A stretch of 16,796 bases of DNA from an uncultured Bacilli bacterium (lineage in GTDB: Bacteria > Bacillota_I > Bacilli_A > RF39 > UBA660), in NCBI GenBank assembly GCA_944358495.1, contig CALVRF010000021.1, positions 1-16,796 of the forward strand, read 5' to 3'. The notes below the pieces were generated by a model. It was not told the DNA's origin and did no database searches. It saw only the letters and a program-made list of their open reading frames with translations. Positions 14,566 to 16,796 of this stretch are shown here, piece after piece. Numbering within the stretch: the first letter of the stretch is position 1; each line of letters begins with the position of its first letter. The translations under genes were made by a program, and so were the position numbers.

Positions 14566-15111
14566 TCACCTCCTAAAAATCTTTTTAATATTATGAATAA
14601 CTCTAGCTAACCCCAAATATTTAGGCAATGCCTTAATATTAACCACTACATCCATGGATAACCTTTTATCCGCATAGGTAACTACCCACCCTTCTTTATA
14701 TTTGGGAGGCTTTATATTAAGTGGAAACATATGTCTTTCAATTATATTAGCTACCCTTTCATTCATTAATTCCGGAAAATACTTATAAGCGTTCTCCATT
14801 GCTTCATGTGCATGTACAAATCCATGTTGTTTAAAAAAAGGCTTTTTTTCATGGATTTTCTCTTGCCAAGGTTCTTTATAAAAATCATGTAATAATCCAC
14901 CAATCGCCGCATCACGATAATTCCAATTTCTTTTCTTACATATTCTATAAGATAAATAAGAAACTACTAAACAATGTTCATATAAAGAACAATTTTCATG
15001 ATGTAACCATTCTTTTCTTTTTTTAAATTCTAAAGAACCTAAAATAGGAGTAACTATTTCTAAAAACTCTTCATCTTTAACTATTTCTTTAGTAATGTCC
15101 CTCTTTTTCAT
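14566..15111 (-). CDS. HD-domain protein, probable metal-dependent phosphohydrolase
   Basis: 181 residues from ATG 15111. HD-superfamily metal-site residues are visible: H46 (YEHC), H75-D76 (GLLHDF), His residues near 100-102 (VHAHE), H127 (IERHMFP) and D148 (YADKR). The family hydrolyses phosphoesters, often of nucleotides, in the cytoplasm; the substrate cannot be predicted. An earlier in-frame ATG (15150) is unlikely because the promoter -10 lies inside that extension, and AAGGAG sits 7 nt before ATG 15111. It opens the operon with mnmE, mnmG and rsmG; its stop is 4 nt before mnmE. The C-terminus is basic (ends KKIFRR), and no membrane segment is present. Confidence 0.8.
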   Translation of the reverse strand: MKKRDITKEIVKDEEFLEIVTPILGSLEFKKRKEWLHHENCSLYEHCLVVSYLSYRICKKRNWNYRDAAIGGLLHDFYKEPWQEKIHEKKPFFKQHGFVHAHEAMENAYKYFPELMNERVANIIERHMFPLNIKPPKYKEGWVVTYADKRLSMDVVVNIKALPKYLGLARVIHNIKKIFRR

Positions 15112-15136
15112 TTTTTTGCTCCTTTTCACCACCAGT

Positions 15137-15145
15137 ATTATATCA
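15137..15145 (-). promoter_or_regulatory. Extended -10 promoter of the HD-mnmE-mnmG-rsmG operon
   Basis: Minus strand TGATATAAT (15145-15137) is an extended -10. No convincing -35 is seen at 17 nt. The expected start near 15130 gives a leader of about 19 nt that includes AAGGAG before ATG 15111. Confidence 0.6.
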
Positions 15146-15205
15146 CACATCTTAAAAAAAACGATAAATTATTGAAATTTACCATTTTAATTAAAAGAAA
15201 TATAA

Positions 15206-15241
15206 AAAATAGGAAATTCATCTAAGCAAATTTCCTATTTT
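15206..15241. terminator. Bidirectional terminator between the toxin-like locus and the HD operon
   Basis: AAAATAGGAAATT (15206-15218) and AATTTCCTATTTT (15229-15241) form a perfect 13-bp stem with a 10-nt loop. The A-rich and T-rich flanks give a U run in both directions. It would insulate the HD operon promoter from minus-strand transcription arriving from the right. The surrounding 15146-15279 shows no other gene. Confidence 0.75.
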
Positions 15242-15279
15242 CATAAACCTAAGCTATATCAATTTTCTAAATTGACCAT

Positions 15280-15308
15280 TTGACCCAAAAATCAATCTAA
15301 TTTATATT
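15280..15308 (+). promoter_or_regulatory. Candidate promoter of the small hydrophobic peptide gene
   Basis: TTGACC (15280-15285), 17-nt spacer, TATATT (15303-15308): five of six consensus bases in each element. A second TTGACC lies 8 bp upstream. The expected start near 15315 gives a leader of about 65 nt, long for this window, where leaders are otherwise about 12-20 nt. Confidence 0.55.
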
Positions 15309-15343
15309 GGATTTAGGAGATATTGTAACCGCTATTGGTGTCT

Positions 15344-15377
15344 GCCTTTTTTCACTATTCTTAGTTCGAAAGGAGGC
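15344..15377 (+). promoter_or_regulatory. Leader hairpin that can hide the ribosome site of the small peptide
   Basis: GCCTTTTTT (15344-15352) can pair with AAAGGAGGC (15369-15377), nine pairs including two G-U, enclosing a 16-nt loop. The right arm is the Shine-Dalgarno site. The loop exposes CTTAGTTC, one of the repeated motifs. The pairing is read by eye, not computed. Confidence 0.45.
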
Positions 15378-15380
15378 TTT

Positions 15381-15452
15381 ATGATTATGACGAAAAAAGA
15401 CTTTTTAATAGTTATACTTCTTATAATCATAATTTTACTTATACTCTTTTAA
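15381..15452 (+). CDS. Candidate type I toxin-like small hydrophobic membrane peptide
   Basis: A 23-codon reading frame: MIMTKKD followed by 16 residues made only of Phe, Leu, Ile and Val (15402-15449), then TAA. Such a peptide should insert in the cytoplasmic membrane. Its ribosome site AAAGGAGG (15369-15376) is among the strongest in the window. It is 4 nt before ATG 15381 and 10 nt before a second in-frame ATG (15387), so the product may be 21 residues. Size and composition recall type I toxins such as Ibs and the Fst group, though no family signature is recognised. The long structured leader, the facing antisense signals and the shared repeats support a toxin role. Alternatives: a small membrane regulator, or chance. 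Confidence 0.6.
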   Translation: MIMTKKDFLIVILLIIIILLILF

Positions 15453-15467
15453 TCAGGGGGTTTTGGT

Positions 15468-15505
15468 AAAAAAAGGCACCTTAGTTCTTTAATGAACTGA
15501 AGTGC
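15468..15505 (-). terminator. Terminator on the minus strand downstream of the antisense RNA or surface gene
   Basis: Minus strand GCACTTCAGTTC (15505-15494) pairs with GAACTAAGGTGC (15487-15476) with one mismatch and one G-U, and is followed by CTTTTTTT (to 15468). It can end both the proposed antisense RNA and any transcript from the surface-protein gene. It lies 16 bp beyond the 3' end of the toxin-like frame. Confidence 0.75.
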
Positions 15506-15523
15506 TTGCCCAAAATTTTGGCA

Positions 15524-15554
15524 GGCATTGATATGTTTCAATGTCTCCTTTTTT
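15524..15554 (+). terminator. Candidate terminator of the small peptide mRNA, with a tail complementary to its ribosome site
   Basis: GGCATTGA (15524-15531) pairs with TCAATGTC (15538-15545), eight pairs with one G-U, followed by TCCTTTTTT. The sequence GTCTCCTTT (15543-15551) is complementary to AAAGGAGGC (15369-15377), nine pairs with one G-U, so the 3' end of the full mRNA could mask the Shine-Dalgarno site. Confidence 0.45.
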
Positions 15555-15577
15555 ATGAGGTTTCCCTCACTAATTAT

Positions 15578-15606
15578 AATATATCATATTTATTCCAAAA
15601 ATTCAA
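15578..15606 (-). promoter_or_regulatory. Candidate promoter of the antisense RNA
   Basis: Minus strand TTGAAT (15606-15601), 17-nt spacer, TATATT (15583-15578) preceded by TGA to make an extended -10. A nearby TATAAT (15578-15573) lacks a well-placed -35. The expected start is near 15571. Confidence 0.5.
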
Positions 15607-15609
15607 TCA

Positions 15610-16796
15610 TTAATTGGTTATGATATAAGGGTCACTTTGGGTTCCGGTTCCACTTAAGGTGATTTTTGAAGTTAAATAAAGCATTGGAAAAATAGAGACT
15701 ACGTTATAAGCATCATGATAACTTCTATAAAAATGTTCTTCAAAGTGTAAAGCAAGCACCATTTCGCTAGAAATAGCCGAAGGAGATATAGTCCAAAGAC
15801 TTTCACAAGGTGTAAAAATATCAAACATCCAGTTAGTTTCGCCACACTCTTCTTGAGAGGTGCCAGTTACACATAAATTATTAGAATCAGCTCGTACATA
15901 TTCACTATACCTTATAATTCCTATTTCTCCTAACCATGTATTCGCATTTTCTCTTTCAATTTGAACAGTCAACTCATCATCATACACATAAGAATAACCA
16001 ACACTCCAGCTATAATTTACTACTTTATCCTTCTGGGTTAAAGTTAATAAATAAGTATCATTCAAATATTCCTTTATATCTGATTGATCCCACTTATTAC
16101 TATTATCTATATCAAATGCTTTTTGACCAATACTTTCATTTCGTATAATTTTTATACTTCCATCAGCTTCAATACATACTATTCTCCATTTTTCATTATT
16201 AAATGTTATATAATTATTTGGATTGGCTCCTTTATATGTATATTTCCCAGTTTCATATTCATCTTCATATAAGCCATCACCTGAAGAAACTAATTCTACT
16301 TCTTGTCCACCCATATTAACAGTATCTCCTCCGGGAATTATGGTTCCACTGCCTTTTTGTTCATAAGTTAAGGTTACAGATAAGTCGGCACTCGTATCAT
16401 CTGGTTGACTAGTAACACTATTATTATAAGTTACCGTTACCTTTAAAATAGCTTCTTCTCCTGATCCTAACGCTGTTCCTTCTTCTAAGTTTGAAGTACT
16501 AAAAGAAATTGCTGGATTGGTGCTTTCAGTTAAATTAATATCAGTAAGTATGGCATCTAAACTTCCATCATTTCTAACAGTTACATCATAGGTTATAGAA
16601 TCTCCTGGACTTACTAAATTAGAATTAATAGTTGCTGTTAAATTTTCAAAGGTTGTTCCTTCTCCGTCTGATGCATCTCCTACTATATTACTTACTTCGA
16701 CATTTGTTATTTTTATATTCCATGAACTTGTTATCGAACCTGTTCCGCTTATATTAAGTACACTACTAAAAGCGGCATAACCTACAGCCATTAATA
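15610..16796 (-). CDS. Secreted TasA-like surface protein with C-terminal DUF6273-like domain (5' end outside window)
   Basis: At least 395 codons are open and the frame runs off the window: the codon before the ATG at 16791 is also open, and the visible MAVGYAAFSS looks like the end of a signal or membrane segment, so the true start is upstream. Then comes NISGTGSITSSWNIKI, resembling the mature N-terminus of TasA/camelysin-type proteins, a beta-rich adhesin-like domain (to about residue 145) and a Gly/Pro-rich hinge (about 147-160). The C-terminal domain (about 165-393) contains YITFNNEKWRIVCIEADG and IKIIRNESIG, recalling DUF6273-like surface domains, and ends SGTGTQSDPYIITN. No LPXTG is present. 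Role in matrix or surface layer is inferred from family resemblance only. Confidence 0.7.
   Translation of the reverse strand, partial: LMAVGYAAFSSVLNISGTGSITSSWNIKITNVEVSNIVGDASDGEGTTFENLTATINSNLVSPGDSITYDVTVRNDGSLDAILTDINLTESTNPAISFSTSNLEEGTALGSGEEAILKVTVTYNNSVTSQPDDTSADLSVTLTYEQKGSGTIIPGGDTVNMGGQEVELVSSGDGLYEDEYETGKYTYKGANPNNYITFNNEKWRIVCIEADGSIKIIRNESIGQKAFDIDNSNKWDQSDIKEYLNDTYLLTLTQKDKVVNYSWSVGYSYVYDDELTVQIERENANTWLGEIGIIRYSEYVRADSNNLCVTGTSQEECGETNWMFDIFTPCESLWTISPSAISSEMVLALHFEEHFYRSYHDAYNVVSIFPMLYLTSKITLSGTGTQSDPYIITN

Larger units (their letters stand above)
15339..15554 (+). repeat. Two short direct repeats flanking the small peptide gene
   Basis: CTTAGTTC occurs in the leader (15360-15367) and again after the gene (15480-15487). 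TGTCTGCCTTTTTT in the leader (15339-15352) recurs as TGTCTCCTTTTTT (15542-15554) with one base missing. Because the second copies lie in the proposed antisense RNA, that RNA would be complementary to the leader at both places. This is the arrangement of the DRa/DRb repeats in the Enterococcus par (Fst) locus. Confidence 0.55.
15468..15571 (-). ncRNA. Candidate antisense RNA facing the small peptide gene
   Basis: A minus-strand RNA of about 100 nt is proposed from the promoter TTGAAT (15606-15601)-17-TGATATATT (15586-15578) to the terminator ending at 15468. It overlaps the 3' untranslated region of the peptide mRNA and carries complements of both repeated motifs in the leader. No start codon with a ribosome site and a credible frame is seen in it. 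The surface gene on the same strand may also read through here, so the independent promoter is the uncertain point. Confidence 0.42.

Noticed and set aside
15112..15609. tRNA, riboswitch or T-box in the gap
   Set aside because: No cloverleaf, no T-box sequence and no known aptamer core were seen; the hairpins are explained by terminators and the peptide locus.
15936..16272. Two plus-strand hydrophobic-looking frames opposite the surface gene
   Set aside because: Rich in Tyr/Ile/Phe because they are complementary to an Asn/Asp/Lys-rich gene; no ribosome site is seen.

Overview
The window is AT-rich DNA from a low-GC Bacillota, most likely a small-genome, gut-type member of the class Bacilli (RF39/Erysipelotrichia-like). 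This placement is an inference from codon use, WhiA, Noc and gene order. The genetic code looks standard: TGA ends several genes (lgt, the YvlD-like gene, the HD gene) and Trp in conserved motifs is TGG, so this is not a code-4 Mycoplasma. Genes are packed tightly, nearly all on the minus strand. Typical signals are extended -10 promoters (TGnTATAAT), very short leaders, GGTGAT-type Shine-Dalgarno sites, and terminators folded into the last codons of genes.

Region by region. 1-189: low-complexity edge with a 44-nt T run, a 13-nt C run, an imperfect inverted repeat and the whiA terminator. 190-4151 (minus): operon of YvlD-like membrane protein, lgt, trxB, yvcK and whiA, a condensed form of the Bacillus yvlD-hprK-lgt...trxB-rapZ-yvcK-whiA neighbourhood without hprK or rapZ. 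4178-6127: uvrB. 6251-7570 (plus): a membrane-anchored Amidase_3 peptidoglycan amidase, transcribed divergently from uvrB. 7557-8636: NagZ-type beta-N-acetylglucosaminidase, convergent with the amidase and overlapping its end. 8694-10556: a greatly enlarged Noc-type nucleoid occlusion protein. 10656-15111: operon of HD-domain protein, mnmE, mnmG and rsmG, with noc next to rsmG as in Bacillus. 15112-15609: a mostly non-annotated stretch that appears to hold a type I toxin-antitoxin-like locus. 15610-16796: partial secreted TasA-like surface protein running off the window.

Functions: MnmE/MnmG modify the tRNA wobble uridine; RsmG methylates 16S rRNA; Noc, WhiA and YvcK link the chromosome, division and cell-envelope metabolism; Lgt makes lipoproteins; TrxB keeps thioredoxin reduced; UvrB does excision repair; the amidase and NagZ act on peptidoglycan and its fragments.

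Most notable: (1) at 15280-15606 a 23-codon, almost purely hydrophobic peptide with a strong ribosome site, whose leader can hide that site, whose 3' end is complementary to it, and which faces a candidate convergent antisense RNA sharing short repeats with the leader. (2) Noc has the four Noc-type specificity residues but lacks the N-terminal membrane helix and carries a Gln/Asn/Pro-rich linker of about 375 residues with 75-bp tandem repeats; a Noc-box-like sequence lies inside its own promoter and another in nagZ.
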